Positions 49,906 to 61,735 are shown, numbered from the stretch's first letter. The stretch: DNA of 64,000 bases from Cristatella mucedo (GCA_009760855.2 WPIO01000125.1:617001-681000), one strand, 5' to 3'. Numbers and translations: made by a program. Notes: generated by a model not told the origin, from the sequence alone.

Positions 49906-50814
49906 GGCTTGATTAGGATACGTGCGAGCCAGAATTTGAAAGCAGCTTCATTATTAGCATTTAAAAGCGCGAGAGCGCTATAAGACTAATAGATTTTTAT
50001 AGTGCGAAATTGCACATCTTGTTGGAAGCACGAATTTGTAAAGAAGGGCAAGCACTGGTGGAATCTCCATCAAGACAGCAAGCTGCATCTGTTGCAGCGT
50101 GAATAATAGGAAACGAGCTGGAGCCTATAAATAGTCACATGTGGACAATTTCGCATGCAAGTGCAAACAATTGCGGATCCATTGCAATCCATGCGGACAA
50201 TGGCAGCGTCTGGGAAAGTGCCCATGAACAGAGATGGCCGATCACTTTGAAAACATTTAATTGTAATCGGTTTTTCGGTGGGTCTCTCATCTGGGCCGCC
50301 TCGAGCAACGGTAGCCGTTTTCCTAGAAATACCGCTTGGTCGGGCCAAAACCTGATTAATAAAAATTAGAGACGAGACGAGCATATGTGATCGGTACGGG
50401 TTTTCACTGACTGACACGAGAATCCATGCGCTGTAGAGATTGGTGCTGTAGGATCTGCAGCATCAGCACTTCATCTTTCCCCGCAGCTGATATTTAGAGA
50501 AAGCAGAATTCCTCGTAGTTGTGGTTGACGGTACTATTAGCTGGTGGTTGCTATCAATTTGCTCAATTCAAACACTCGGAGCCTTACAAAATTGTTTTCC
50601 TGTTATAAACAAGCTAATCTTTTCTCAGTTCGTGAGCTTGGTTGATCCTGTAATACATGCGCTTTTACCTGGATACCTGACCGTTTGCTGCACCGAGATG
50701 CACATCATATCCACACTCGTAGCACTTATTTATTGCCATAAAGCAGAATTTCGCGGGTACGTAATTCACGCTGCGCTCGAACCGATCGTACAAGATGCTT
50801 GTATGTGGCGTTAA
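49906..50814. other. Unannotated sequence
   Basis: About 0.9 kb. Frames at 50417-50070 (-, 115 codons) and 50521-50814 (+, 97 codons) have no recognised domain. The latter leads toward the LINE A fragment and may be its upstream, highly diverged part. Confidence 0.35.
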
Positions 50815-50955
50815 ACTCGGCAGCCGGTCGTGTCTTTCGTGATCATCCCAACTGCCATATTGCACCTCTTCTATCCGGCCTGCACGGGTTACCCATCATG
50901 CAGCGTATCGGCCTTAAGGTCCTGCCACACACTCCTAGGTCCCTTGATTCTCCTT
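50815..50955 (+). mobile_element. LINE family A C-terminal RT fragment
   Basis: The plus frame 50799-50981 retains CHIAPLLSGLHGLPIMQRIG, the decayed form of the HITPLLADLHWLPVKQRI block seen at 51690-52058. Both ends are truncated. Confidence 0.75.
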
Positions 50956-51009
50956 CTGCGGTCAACTTATTAGAATTATAATGCTACCTTGTTCTTGGCG
51001 CGGAGACAT

Positions 51010-51155
51010 GGTGTGTTCCCACTTTACGTCCCAGATCGTGGGTTCAAGTATTGCAGCAGGTTATCCATTATTGCTCACTGCAACCGGGCAACCGAGGGTG
51101 ACAGCCGCTAGGGCTTTTCTGCCGCTGGATAAATAAGAAGGCTGAATAAGCAGAT
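51010..51155 (+). repeat. SINE family B, decayed
   Basis: The B box is GTGGGTTCAAGTATT, followed by ATCCATTATTGCTCACTGCA and the AGGGTGACAGCCGCTAGGGC body. It ends near AGAAGGCTGAATAAGCAG and an oligo-A run at 51166. Confidence 0.7.
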
Positions 51156-51339
51156 CTTGCTTTTCAAAAAAAAAACATCTTCTGTGCAGCTTTACCCCAG
51201 TGAAAAAGAGCTACAATCTATACTATTCAGCATTCATCCACACATGGATCGATGCATATCGCCCTAAGAGAGCCAAAGCTCCGTCCTGAAGCTTTAAAAA
51301 CCTTTGCAAATGAATCAATAACCAAAGGTTATAACAATG
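51156..51339. other. Unannotated spacer
   Basis: Short spacer between SINE B and LINE A; nothing recognised. Confidence 0.4.
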
Positions 51340-52400
51340 AAAATAATAATAATGCACTTGATAAAGCGCCATCAGAGAACTTTATCTCTCTCTCTAGGCG
51401 CTTTACATTTGCTGCAAAGTGAAATGCAATTGAATGGTACGTAAAATCATGCTTGATAAACAAACAACATGAATAACATGGTTAGGGGGGGTGACATGCA
51501 CATGGTCAGCATTCAAATGTGGTTAGTGGCAGCATGCACAGTGTCAGCACGTATAAGCACGTGAAGGACGAATCACAGGGACCCACTAAATGCTGTCCTA
51601 AATAGGTGTGTTTTTAAGTTCTTCGTAAATGTGGTCAAGTCAGGGGATGTTCTGACGCAAGTCGGGAGGGAGTTCCAGGCTTTGGGAGCTTACGAACTAT
51701 ATGCACAGTCTCCAAAGGATTTGAGGTTTGTACGGGGTATTTGTAGACTGTTGGATTCCGAAAATCGGGTGGTTCGATGCTTGGCCTGATGGGGTAGTAT
51801 ATCTGAGAGATAGGCTGGAGCCAAAGAATGAAGGGACCTAAAAGTGAGCGACAAAACCTTGAAGTCAATCCGTTGCTTGACTGGTAGCCAGTGCAGGTCG
51901 GCGAGAAGTGGAGTAATGTGGCAACTGCGACGCTCACGACAGAAACGCCTAGCTGCGGAGTTTTGCACCAGCTGCAATCGCCTGATTGCACATGCTGGTA
52001 GGCCAGTAAGCAGCGAGTTGCAGAAGTCGAGACGGGATGTCACGAATGCATGGACCAACTTAGATGTGGTATCCTTATCTAAACAAGCCCGAATTTTAGC
52101 AATATTATGAAGCTGAAAATAGGCAGACTTGACTGTGGCTAATATGGACGTCTAACGAGAGGTCGCTTTGGAATATGACACCTAGATTTCGAGCTGATTC
52201 AACTGGAGATATGCTGGCAGAGCCCATTTTGAGCTTCAGCCTTTCCAATTTGTGAATCACATTGGGTTTGCCCATAACTAGTAAGTTATTTTTATCGTCA
52301 TTTAGTTTTAGAAAATTTGCTGCCATCCATGTGCGGATGTCATCAATACATGCAGCCTGTGAGTTGAGAGAGAATTTAAGGTGCTATTCAGGTTAATGAC
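51340..52400 (-). mobile_element. LINE family A, best-preserved 3' kilobase
   Basis: The element runs from an AATAATAATAATGCACTTGA tail (51345) through 3'UTR into the ORF. The minus frame 52058-51690 (122 codons) encodes VHAFVTSRLDFCNSLLTGLP followed by HITPLLADLHWLPVKQRI. The frame 52326-52105 gives MAANFLKLNDDKNNLLVMGK and NLGVIFQSDLSLDVHIS. These are the post-catalytic reverse transcriptase and C-terminal segments of L2/CR1-type LINEs. A frameshift separates the two frames. The 5' edge is near 52390, so endonuclease and catalytic regions are absent. Useful as the reference for the family. Confidence 0.9.
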
Positions 52401-53247
52401 ATTCACGGTATCATGCTAAGACAAGCGTGCAAAAGCAAGCAAGCATCATGCCTAGGCCAGTGTGCTTAAGTCCACGGGAAGGCACTAGGGGCCATCGGTT
52501 GATAAGATCTATGGAAAGTACCAGAATACGCTTATTCATGAACAGGAAAACACGAATAGTAGACAGATACAAGAGGAGACAACTCTCCTGGAGTGAAGGG
52601 AAAGCTGAGCAGAACAGACGCCTTCTGCCGCTGTTTCGCTTTGTGTTTCTCTGGCTTTGGAACGAAGGACTCAAAGTTGTAACACAAAATATATCTCCTG
52701 TTGCTGTGTGTTAACATGCCATCAATATATAACAAGCCATGAACAACGTAGCCAAAGGAACAGACGCTAGTAACCTTTGTTCCTAGTATCATAGCCAAAA
52801 TATCATCTTTATGCCCTATTTCAGGTAATTCATGAACTGAGTGGTTCTGTCGCAGAGCTTGGGATAGATGGAGTCCGTGACAATAAATGGGGCAGAATTA
52901 TCTGCATCTAACGGTCTTCGTCGGAGGAAAAGAAAAAAATGCTCGTCGATAGTAGCTAGAGATAGAAATCCAACGGAACATGAACTAAGATTTTTAGTGA
53001 GAGGTGAAATCTTATCAATTTGCACTGAAATATCCCGAGTGCGTTAATTCGAAGTATGATCTAGCTCCAGCCATAGGAATATTTTTAGCGACCTGTTCTT
53101 CACCGAATGCGACACCTCCTGCTTGTGCACATGCTAGAAGCAATGCTATCGCTGGTTTCCAATAGGTTCAAATGAATACTTAATTACCTGCGTGAAGTCT
53201 ATAGAAAGTTTATTAGGCGCTATAAAAATGTATTAATTACTATTTTA
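52401..53247. other. Unannotated sequence
   Basis: About 0.85 kb. Overlapping frames at 52427-52714 (+), 52798-52532 (-) and 53025-52816 (-) have no recognised domain. Confidence 0.35.
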
Positions 53248-53265
53248 ATGATTATTTATAATTCA

Positions 53266-53312
<47 letters not shown>

Positions 53313-53444
53313 CATTTATATAGCGCCCCGAGAGAACTTAATCTCTATTCAGGCGCTTCACATATGCCTCGGGGCTCGAGCCCACGACCTCAGTTAGACC
53401 TTGGTCGGGGTGAGCACCTTAACCGCTGGACCAAACCATGATTA
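53248..53444 (-). repeat. SINE family A with AT tail and likely TSD
   Basis: A (TA)n run (53269-53309) leads into AATTCATTTATATAGCGCCC and the tail signature, then B box complement (GGGGCTCGAGCCC) and A box complement (AACCGCTGGACCAAACC) ending near 53437. ATGATTA occurs at 53248-53254 and again at 53438-53444, a plausible 7-bp target duplication. Very close to the copies at 5246 and 10637. Confidence 0.85.
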
Positions 53445-54799
53445 GTGCTACTATAGCCGTGAGAGAGAGAATGCTGCCTCTGCCGCCGCAGTGTCAGCAT
53501 TAGTAGACGGTGGTGTAGTCTGAGGCAGCAGTTAGCGGTATTGCGGCTGTTCACTGTTTGACTACATCGCTCACCCGACACCCAGGATGCGGACCAAGGA
53601 TGCGGACCCAATACCGCGACCGACCAGTGAATCTTTGCCGATGGCGAGCTAAGGGATTCGCAGAATGCCAGAATGAAGAAGCAAAGTTTTATCAACGTCT
53701 TCGCGGTTGGCTTCACCGTAATTTGGATGAGAAAAGACTGCGGCAGATGTCAAGAAAGTGACGTGCACTAGCTCAAAGTAGACACCGAAGCTCATTCTCA
53801 TACTCGGCCTTTCGGGCCGAAGTCGGAGTAACAAAGTAACAAGTAGCAAGTAAAGGAGTAACAAGCAAAAAACAGCTTACAACGGGAATCCATCCCCGGC
53901 GACTCTTTCTTATAAATCAAGAAGCGAATACGATAGCATTGTTTGCTAACTGTCAGGTTTAGGAAGATGAGGCAGCAGTATTTTAGGCGCCAACTGCCCC
54001 TGCAAAGATAGTTTAGCAAATGCGTGCAAAAGAGTGCTATAGCCTCTCGTTGCCTCCACAAATGCTACGCTCGGTAGGTCTATCAGATTTGCTCACCACT
54101 CACGCTGTCCCTACAGCTTAAACGACAGCAGCGATACTATACGGCACTAATTGTAGCCCACGTGTATATCCGCTGCAATGGCACCAATCGTACCCGCTTC
54201 ATGTTTACCGGAAGAAAATATGGTTGTCTGCGTTGGAACGAGGGTACTTTACCGGGTGAAAAGCCTTGAACGGGTTCTTCCAACCGGTGGTCATGTAATG
54301 CCACGAATCTGTATCCCGAGATCGTCGGCTAGAAAGATAGGGGCTTTAGAATTTGTGTCTGTTCATCACGCTCAAGATCTAAATCGGAGGTGAAAAGCTG
54401 CGACCTGACCTCGCCTGAGATGATCGGATCTCTGGTTTACATTCGACTCCTGACAATGGTAGTGGGCTAAGCAACGTTTTCCGGCTTTATCAGGAACTGC
54501 TAAAACGTGTGGGACCGAAATTCCCTAGGTCCGCTTCACGAATTAAAGCTTCAATTAAAAAGCCTCGGCTGCAGACTCACGCTGCTATGCTCAGCTCTTC
54601 CTGCGCCCCAGTAAACTACCCTGCTCGTGTCTACTTGTTCATTGTGCGCCTACCTGAGCATGATTCAGCGACCGTTAGACCAGAGCTCATGCTAACCGGT
54701 GTCCCGAGATTCTTGCCTGCTTTTGCCTGCTGGCCTCAGCATGAAACTTGTGCTCTTTTGCATACTTGTCAAAAGAGCCCGACACCATACATATCGACA
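53445..54799. other. Unannotated sequence
   Basis: About 1.35 kb. Frames at 53716-53390 (-), 53558-53761 (+) and 54509-54886 (+) carry no recognised domain. The last one runs into a decayed LINE tail. Confidence 0.35.
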
Positions 54800-54925
54800 C
54801 CATATTCCTCACGCTTCGCTATTACTTTTCTTGTAGCGATTTGTAAAGCAGTTGAATATAGACACAGTTCTCTTACCGCCCAATAAAAAACGCCATTGTC
54901 ATTGTTACTACTATTATTATTCTAA
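54800..54925 (+). mobile_element. Decayed LINE family A-like 3' tip
   Basis: GTAAAGCAGTTGAATATAGA, CAGTTCTCTTACCGCCCAAT and TACTACTATTATTATTCTAA follow the family order (signature then ATT-rich tail) at low identity. Confidence 0.5.
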
Positions 54926-56284
54926 CACTCCTGTTTGCTAGATATGACTTTTTTAGCACTTGCCATTGCCTTTACGCATGCTGCCGTGTCGGTGCGGGCA
55001 CACTGTTGGTAGTAGCTGCGGCAAATAGCAGTCTTTCAGCGAGAATTGTGCTAAGTGATCTGCCTGCATTACTTCGCTGATTTTTCTTCTTATCCCTCTT
55101 GAAAAAACGCCTACACGACTCAATCGGCTTATCTACATAGCGATCCAAACTTTCCCCGTTTCCACCGGGGTGACTGTTCATGGACTGCATTGGAGCGACA
55201 TTTGAAAAGTATCATATGCTCACACACTATGGGCACTATTAGGGTACGCATTTTAAAAAGCTGCCGTAATTGAAACTTCCTGACTTAGTAAAGTCTTGGC
55301 AAGTGCAGTGTTCGCTACCTTACCAGCCCCACTCCTTGGGCAAGAAAGAGGACATTGGTATGAAATTCAAGCACCTTGGGAGAGAAGTCGTTAGGAGTTT
55401 GGATTTATTTCTACATACCGAACGCAGCTATTCGTATTCGTAACTGTGCGATTCGATCTGGTGAAAAACGCGGTACCAGTCATTTTTTCCTGTAGACCTA
55501 TTTATTTTTGTATTTACTTCGTTTCTTATGGCTTGGACGGACTAGCGCCAGTGCGGCCCAGGAGCTCATTGAAGATCATCGCATGACAGCTGGAGCTGTA
55601 GAACCCGTACAGCTGGTAGCCCTCGTTCTCGTTCCAAGCAGGGCCGCTAGCCTGCCGTGAATTGAAAGAAGATCATTTCAAGGAAGTTGACCTACGCCAA
55701 GTAAGGTATTTAGCTGCTAAGTAATCAGAATACCAGCCGCGGGGCAAGAGCTTGTTTTTTGGCAAGAAAGTTCCACCGCACTGCACGGGCTACAGAAATG
55801 CAGAGAGCCGGTCATGCCCGCCAGGAATGACATCTGGTACGCTCTTGAGTTTAGCTCACGCCTCAAAACGCGCGAGCCCAGTGCGAGAGCCGACACGGGT
55901 GGCTTGCTACCTTCACAACCTTAAAATTAAAAGCAGCTCATCCTCCTCCTCCTTTTACTTCGATTATTTGTGTGCAGACTAGATCGCAGTAACAGTAGAT
56001 CAAGTAACCGAGGAAAATTTCTGTATCAGGTGGTTGTCATCACAACTCTCACTGCTGGGCAGGACATGCATTTGTCTCCTAGCAAAAATGGCCGCAAAGC
56101 GGTTGCCGCCTGTAAAATAAGAAACCGATTAACTCAGAATGCACAGCGTTCCAGCCTGTCTATCCCAATACTACCGCTTTTCATTTTTCGGGTCATCCAG
56201 AACTATTGCTGCATAGCAAAGACGAGCATGAAGAGGGGCACGTTCGATAGGTGGCCATATCAAGAATCTCCTTAAATGTGCCGC
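54926..56284. other. Unannotated sequence
   Basis: About 1.35 kb. The frame 55970-56275 (+, 101 codons) and 55752-55982 (+) have no domain. A short TCC run lies at 55938-55952. Confidence 0.35.
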
Positions 56285-56390
56285 GTATCCCTTTGCAGCA
56301 AACGCAAAGTGCCTAGAAAGAGATTGAGTTCTCTGAAGGCGCTTTATCGAGTGCATTATCATTATTATTATTATTATTATCATGTTAACG
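56285..56390 (+). mobile_element. LINE family A 3' tip
   Basis: CCCTTTGCAGCAAACGCAAA, GTGCCTAGAAAGAGATTGAG and GGCGCTTTATCGAGTGCATT followed by ATCATTATTATTATTATTAT. This plus-oriented tip shows the canonical 3' end most clearly. Confidence 0.9.
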
Positions 56391-56444
56391 CCCTCTTAAT
56401 TGAAGCAATTTTTACCTAAAGGACAAAAAGTAGCATTTAGCCTG

Positions 56445-56600
56445 TTCAGCAGCCTCGTTTATATAGCGGCAGAGGAGCCTTTGAGGCAATCACCCTGCTT
56501 GAAGCGAGCGATAAAGGAGTGTCTTCTGAAGGACTCGAGCGCGCGACCTGGGTCGTTAAGTGCGAGCACCTTATCCTAAGGCTAAGATTCAGGGGCTGCT
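56445..56600 (-). repeat. SINE family B
   Basis: In plus view: AGCCTCGTTTATATAGCGGC (tail), GCTTGAAGCGAGCGATAAAG (body), GGACTCGAGCGCGCGACC (B box complement) and GAGCACCTTATCCTAAGG (A box complement). Confidence 0.75.
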
Positions 56601-58307
56601 GTTAGGCCAAGCTGTTTCATTGAGTGCGGCCATCTAAAGATCCTAAATCTGATGTATGCATCTAAGGTAGATAATTTTTCAAGTAGTATCTAAGCCCCTG
56701 TGCGAAGATTTACAAGAGCAGCCAGCTCACAGTTTAGTCCTCGCAGCACCAAGCGTACCGTCAAATATTGCCTAGCTGTTGAGGGTCGCCTGCGTTTAGG
56801 CTTGCTGGTCGTGCTAATAGCCAATCGGTAGCCACTGCAGATTTCTTTTGTCCAACGATTCGGCAAACGAGCATTGCTGGGCAATTGAGGACAAAATTCG
56901 GCCTGCGTGCTGTTACTTTTATTCTGATCCATCTCTTGAGTGCTCGCAAACAGATTCTTTCGTTGCGAACTTCGCGTCCCTAGCACCTCGACCTGCGAGA
57001 AGCGCTCTCGTGCATTGCTGAGACGTAGACGTATCTACGGCTTAGATTTCTGCTGCCAGTTATCAGCGGGAGGCTGGCGCAGGACAGCGTTCGTGCTTGC
57101 GAGAGGGCAGCCAGGCAGTAGTGAGCCTGATCGTTCAACGGCGCGTGGCTTATTGAGTTGCGTCGTGAGAAACAGCGTAGAGAGGCTCGCCACAATTGAG
57201 GCAAGCCTCTGTAGTTCATGTTAAAATGCACCTCTCCAATCCTCGATAACCGGAAAGCTTTACGGTGCCAACGTGCTCGATCTGGCGGGGTCGAGCCTGA
57301 CGAGCTGCCCGCCGCGCGCTCGCGCGGCGAAGCACGAGCAGGCTAGGAAGAGGCGTATCGAGCGAGGCGCCGAAGACGCGCCGAGCTCCCGCAGAATCGG
57401 CTTTCTCCGCGAGAGCTCGGCGGCCGGCAGGTGCGCAAGCCTCAAAGGTCAATTTGACGCGGCATACCGCAGGCCCGCGGCCGCGAAGACCGCCGGATGG
57501 GCTCCGATGAACACTTTTAGGTGTTGGTTGGCCATTACCCGACCGAGCGAACCCGCGAGCCCGCGCAATTAGCGGGAGCTTTTTTTTGCGTTGCCCCGGC
57601 CGTTTAGCGGAGATCGGCCGGCGCAAGTCTGACGTGCAGACGGCGGCGAGCGTGCAACCCCGCCACGCACCGAGCCGGCTCTACGTCACTCTCGCTCGCG
57701 CTCGCCTCCTCGCACGGCTCGGCCTTTCGCTCGAGGTATGGCCGGCGCTCTTCGCGTTTATATGGTGTAACGTAATGAGAAAGGCAAACAGTAGAGGATA
57801 CGCAGACAGGCAGAAAAGTGCAGAGCCGAAGCCCGTCGCTCGTCTGCTAGTGCGCACCGAACGTCGGCGTCGCTCCGAACAAGACGTGGCATCGCGCATG
57901 TATTCGTTCGCCGCACGACCCGGCGAAGTGCCCCCCCCCCGCGATAATGAAAATTTCGGACTTCTGACGGCAGAGCTTACCGAATAAGCAAATATAAGAC
58001 AGTCATAAGGACGGAGCGTCTCGAACTGCGGATTCGTGCTTGGCTATTTTCTCGATCAGAATAGCTATCGTCATGTTTTGGTCAGACCAGCTACCGCCAT
58101 TTTCTTAGTCAGACCAGCTACCGCCGAATCCAGCTCCAGCAAAAAAGGTTACCTAAAAATGGGCAGATGACGCGCACCTACTTTGCTTCAACATATTTTT
58201 GATCCATTAGTAAACTTAGACCCCGTATTTGGACCCACAATATGTTAAATCTAGGAAGTATTAGAGCTCGTACAACGTAGAAGTATTTACCGATGGTAGT
58301 TGTAGGC
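56601..58307. other. GC-rich island (57.2-57.8 kb) and flanks
   Basis: A CpG-rich island spans about 57230-57760. Overlapping frames (57626-57216 minus, 136 codons; 57586-57987 plus, 133 codons) have no recognised domain. A CCCCCCCC run lies at 57931-57940. A degenerate direct repeat of TCAGACCAGCTACCGCC occurs at 58082 and 58112, with a third, more worn copy at about 58057. Confidence 0.35.
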
Positions 58308-58860
58308 AAATAATAATAATATTAGTAATAGTTACTATAAATTTGTATAGCACCCTCAGAGAACGTAATCTCTTTCTAGGCTCTTTACACATGCTTTAAA
58401 TTAGCATGATCAAATGATTAGTAGTAACATGCACAATGTCAACAAGCATAAAATGGTTGGAGGTGATATGCACAGTGACAACATGTAAAACATGGTTAGT
58501 GGTAACATGCACAGTGTCAACATGCATAAACACACAAAGAACGAATCGCAAGAACCCACTAAATGCCGCGATAAACAGGTGCGTTTTAAGCTTCTTCTTA
58601 AATGTCAAGCCAGGGGATGTAACGTCAGTCAGGAGTGAGCTCCAGGCTTTGAGAACGCACATACTAAAGGCACGGTTGCCAAAGGATTTGAGGTTCGTGC
58701 GAGGCACAGATAAATTGTTTGAGTTAGAAAAGTGGGTAGTACGATGCCAAGCCTGCTGGGCGAGTAGTTCTGATAGGTAATCTGGAGCCAGAGAATGGAG
58801 TGAGTTAAAAGTGAATGACGGAATCTTGAATTCAATGAGCTGCTGACTGCCAGGCGAGAC
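58308..58860 (-). mobile_element. LINE family A 3' fragment
   Basis: AATAATAATATTAGTAATAG tail, worn signature (TATAGCACCCTCAGAGAACG), 3'UTR, then ORF C-terminus in the minus frame 58707-58396 (PRTNLKSFGNRAFSMCVLKA). It ends near 58860 where similarity stops. Confidence 0.8.
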
Positions 58861-59308
58861 ATTTGACCGCTTGCGGTCTTTCGCGCTTGTCGTGCGCTGA
58901 GTTCGCTCTCAGCTTTGTTGCTTCTTCACCTGTTTAGTTTCACTTGAGAACTCCACAGAGCAGCCAGAACGTGCTACTTTGATGCTATCCTTATTATATC
59001 TGTTAGCATTTTAATACGAACGATTATATACCGTACGTATTTACTGTACTTAGTCTTTGTTATATTTATGCGACATGATGTGTCACAAATGCCGACGCAA
59101 GATTCCCGTCGGCGTGGACGAGTTTGCTCGTAGTCACTATATTCCATTGTCATTGAAATCTCGTTGAATGCCAGAAGTGGGTACAATTTGGTGTCTGTGC
59201 TCTATAACCCGTCGCTGTCAGCTTGACAGCAACGTATTTACGCGCTAAGATTTCTTTCAAATTTCTTTTATTAAAGTAAACAAGGCAAAATCCAGGCCGT
59301 CCGATTCG
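58861..59308. other. Unannotated sequence
   Basis: About 0.45 kb, nothing recognised. Confidence 0.4.
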
Positions 59309-59345
59309 ACAGCCTCATTTGTGCAGCTGCAGAAGAGTCCTAGCG
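59309..59345 (-). repeat. SINE family B tail fragment
   Basis: CAGCCTCATTTGTGCAGCTG and AGAAGAGTCCTAGCGG give the complement of the family B end. It directly abuts a plus-strand SINE family A copy. Confidence 0.5.
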
Positions 59346-59500
59346 GCGCTGGTTTGGTCCGGTGGTTATGGTGTTCACCTCGACCGCGGTCAAGGTGAAT
59401 GCATTTGACGTCCGAGGTCATGGGCTCGAGCCCCGTGGCGTATGCAAAGCGCCTGAATAGAGGTTAAGTTCTCTTATTGAGCTAAACAAATGAATTATAT
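59346..59500 (+). repeat. SINE family A, longer-head subfamily
   Basis: Head GGTTTGGTCCGGTGGTTATG, extra GGTCAAGGTGAATGCATTTG block, B box ATGGGCTCGAGCCC, tail GCGCCTGAATAGAGGTTAAG, end AAATGAATTATAT. Confidence 0.8.
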
Positions 59501-60223
59501 TTCTAAATCCGCTTGCAGCGAGCACTAAATGAGCCAACCCGGCTGTAGGGCTTGAGCCGCGGCGGCACACGGGATGCCGCAGTTCCGCGAGCACCCCGCT
59601 TTCGATGAGGGCGCTTTCGATGAGTTCCGCGAGCACCCCGCTTGAGCCGCGGCCGCAGCCGTCGCCGTGAGCTCATCGCCCGAGCGCTCTCGCGGCTGGC
59701 TTGGCGAGCGCCGCACCGAGGTGTTGGCGGCGGCGCCACGTCATAGTCGCCGTTTGACACGCTCGGTGCATTCCTGCCCAGCTGCTCCGCTCTTCTTGGT
59801 CGTGTTGTTGCTTGCAACGCGACACCGACGGGTTCGGGGGGGGGGAGGGAAACTACATCTCATCGGCCGACCGGCGAAGTGGTTCTGGCACCTTCTGGAC
59901 AAACAGATGCTCAGGTTGCACCGACATTCGCGCTGACAAGTGCACCGCAGCGCGGCCTCGGCCAGCCCCCGCGCCGCGGGCAGGCCGGCCGACTGGCATG
60001 CCGGCTGCTCGATCCCTGAGCGCGGCGCGGCGCCGGCCCGCGCGCACCGCTCTGCCACCGGCTCGTAATGAGCGGGGCTGGCGGGACAGCAAAGCAGACT
60101 AGTTTGTTAAGCTTTCGTTATTGACCACGTTTCGGTACTCGGTAGCGGCAAACCAAATTAAGAAGCTGCATTCCGTCTCTGTCACAGTACGATTAGAATT
60201 AACTTTCTTTAGTCGCCTCAGCG
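59501..60223. other. GC-rich island
   Basis: GC-rich sequence from about 59540 to 60070. AGTTCCGCGAGCACCCCGCT occurs twice (59581 and 59622). Overlapping frames on both strands (104-105 codons minus, 89-96 codons plus) have no domain. Confidence 0.4.
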
Positions 60224-60439
60224 CGATGTAACCGCTGTCTTGCGATATTTTCAACGAACTACGGCGGTGCTCAGCGGGCGCCGGAAGCTCGCTCTTTATG
60301 AAGGCCTGTCGATATGTGTTCGTGAACCCAAACGATGTAACCGCTGTCTTGCGATATTTTCAACGAACTACGGCGGTGCTCAGCGGGCGCCGGAAGCTCG
60401 CTCTTTATGAAGGCCTGTCGATATGTGTTCGTGAACCCA
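60224..60439. repeat. Exact tandem duplication, 107 bp, period 109
   Basis: 60224-60330 and 60333-60439 are identical, starting CGATGTAACCGCTGTCTTGC and ending GTTCGTGAACCCA, with two A residues between. No repeat family is involved. Absence of any difference points to a very recent event or an assembly artefact. Confidence 0.97.
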
Positions 60440-60534
60440 TTCTTCCAAGTTGCAACTTCCACAACCAGTTCCTAGGGCAAAACCGTCGTTTATGAGCTTT
60501 TCCATCGAAATTGCAAGTATACATACGGGGTTGT

Positions 60535-61112
60535 ATGTCGGTGAGAAGTGGAGTAATGTAGCAGTTCCGACGCTCACAACAGACAAGCCTGGCTAAAGAC
60601 TTTCACATTAATTGCGAGCACAGACAGACAGGAAGACCTGCGAGTGGTGAGTTGCAGAAGTCTACACGGAATGTCACTAGAGCAAGGCGCTACTTGGGTG
60701 TGGTATCCAGGTCTGAGCGGATCCGAATTTTAGCAATGGCACGTAGCGGAAAGTGAGAAGTCTTGGCTGTCGAGCTGATGTGATCTTCTATGAAAGGTCT
60801 CTTTGGAACAGAACACCTAGATTTCACGCAGATGAAACCGGAGATATGCTCGCACAGCCAATTTTGAGCGTTAATGTTTCCAATTTCTGAGTCGTTCTCG
60901 GTTTGCCCATAATTAGTAAGTTGGTTTTTATCGTCATTCGGTCGGAGAAAGTTTGCTGTCATACATGTGCTCATGTCAGCAAGACACGCAATACGCGGAG
61001 AGTTGAGAGAATTCGACGCCCTGGAGGACGCTGGAAGAGATCAAAGCAAAGATAACACTGCTCTGTGAAAAAAGCCTCACCTTCGCAGAGCTGGGACACT
61101 GAAGCTGACGCG
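60535..61112 (-). mobile_element. LINE family A reverse transcriptase fragment
   Basis: Collinear with 51900-52390 and further upstream: GTGAGAAGTGGAGTAATGTA, CCTAGATTTCACGCAGATGA, GGTTTGCCCATAATTAGTAA. The minus frame 60974-60690 contains a worn MTANFLRPNDDKNQLTNYGQ. It has neither 3' end nor catalytic core. Confidence 0.8.
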
Positions 61113-61235
61113 TAATAATAGTAAAGACAATAATAATAATAATAATAATTCACTTGATAAAGCGCCCTCAGAGAACTCGGGTGAAAAAAAAAGCGAAAAG
61201 CGGGTGGTACGATGCTTGGCCTGATGGGGGAGTAT
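61113..61235 (-). mobile_element. LINE family A 3' tip with internal deletion
   Basis: AATAATAATAATAATAATTC tail and 3' signature (AGCGCCCTCAGAGAACTC) jump directly to GCGGGTGGTACGATGCTTGG, a segment normally about 300 bp further in. A 9-bp A run sits at the junction. Confidence 0.75.
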
Positions 61236-61332
61236 ATCGTGCCTAGTTTTTATGCTCGCGAAGCAAGATGCGGTGATTCTGAGACGCAGAATCACCGCAT
61301 CTTGCTTCGTGAGCATAAAAACTAGGCACGAT
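61236..61332. repeat. Near-perfect inverted repeat (46-bp arms, 5-nt loop)
   Basis: 61236-61281 pairs with 61287-61332 at 45 of 46 positions; the single difference becomes a G-U pair in plus-strand RNA. The loop is AGACG (61282-61286). The left arm begins ATCGTGCCTAGTTTTTATGC. The element follows a truncated LINE A exactly at its GAGTATATC motif. It could be a tiny foldback or MITE-like element, a hairpin RNA source, or a palindromic repair product. Confidence 0.95.
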
Positions 61333-61447
61333 GAGGCTAGCGTTAAATTGTGTCCCTTTAAAATCTTGGCAGGTGCTATTTCTTTCCGGGCGATGCTCAT
61401 AGCCGAGACGTCTGCTTTTGGCTGGGTCAACTCTCGGGGTCATAGTC
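61333..61447. other. Unannotated spacer
   Basis: About 115 bp, nothing recognised. Confidence 0.4.
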
Positions 61448-61477
61448 GACGGCTCTGCCTCTCTTTCCTTCTCTCTT

Positions 61478-61544
<67 letters not shown>

Positions 61545-61598
61545 TTCTCTTTACCTCCTTCTCTCTCTCTCCCTCTCTCTCCCTCTCTCTCCCTCCAT

Positions 61599-61659
<61 letters not shown>

Positions 61660-61735
61660 CCTCTCTCTCCCTCTCTCTCCCCCTTTCTCTCTCTCACTCT
61701 CTCCTCTCACTCTCTCTCTTTTTGTTTCTTTCCAT
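61448..61735. repeat. (CT)n-rich microsatellite
   Basis: Pure CT runs (61480-61535 and 61607-61655) alternate with CCCTCTCT and CCATCCCT motifs. The Ser/Leu-rich and Arg/Glu-rich frames crossing it are not genes. Confidence 0.95.
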
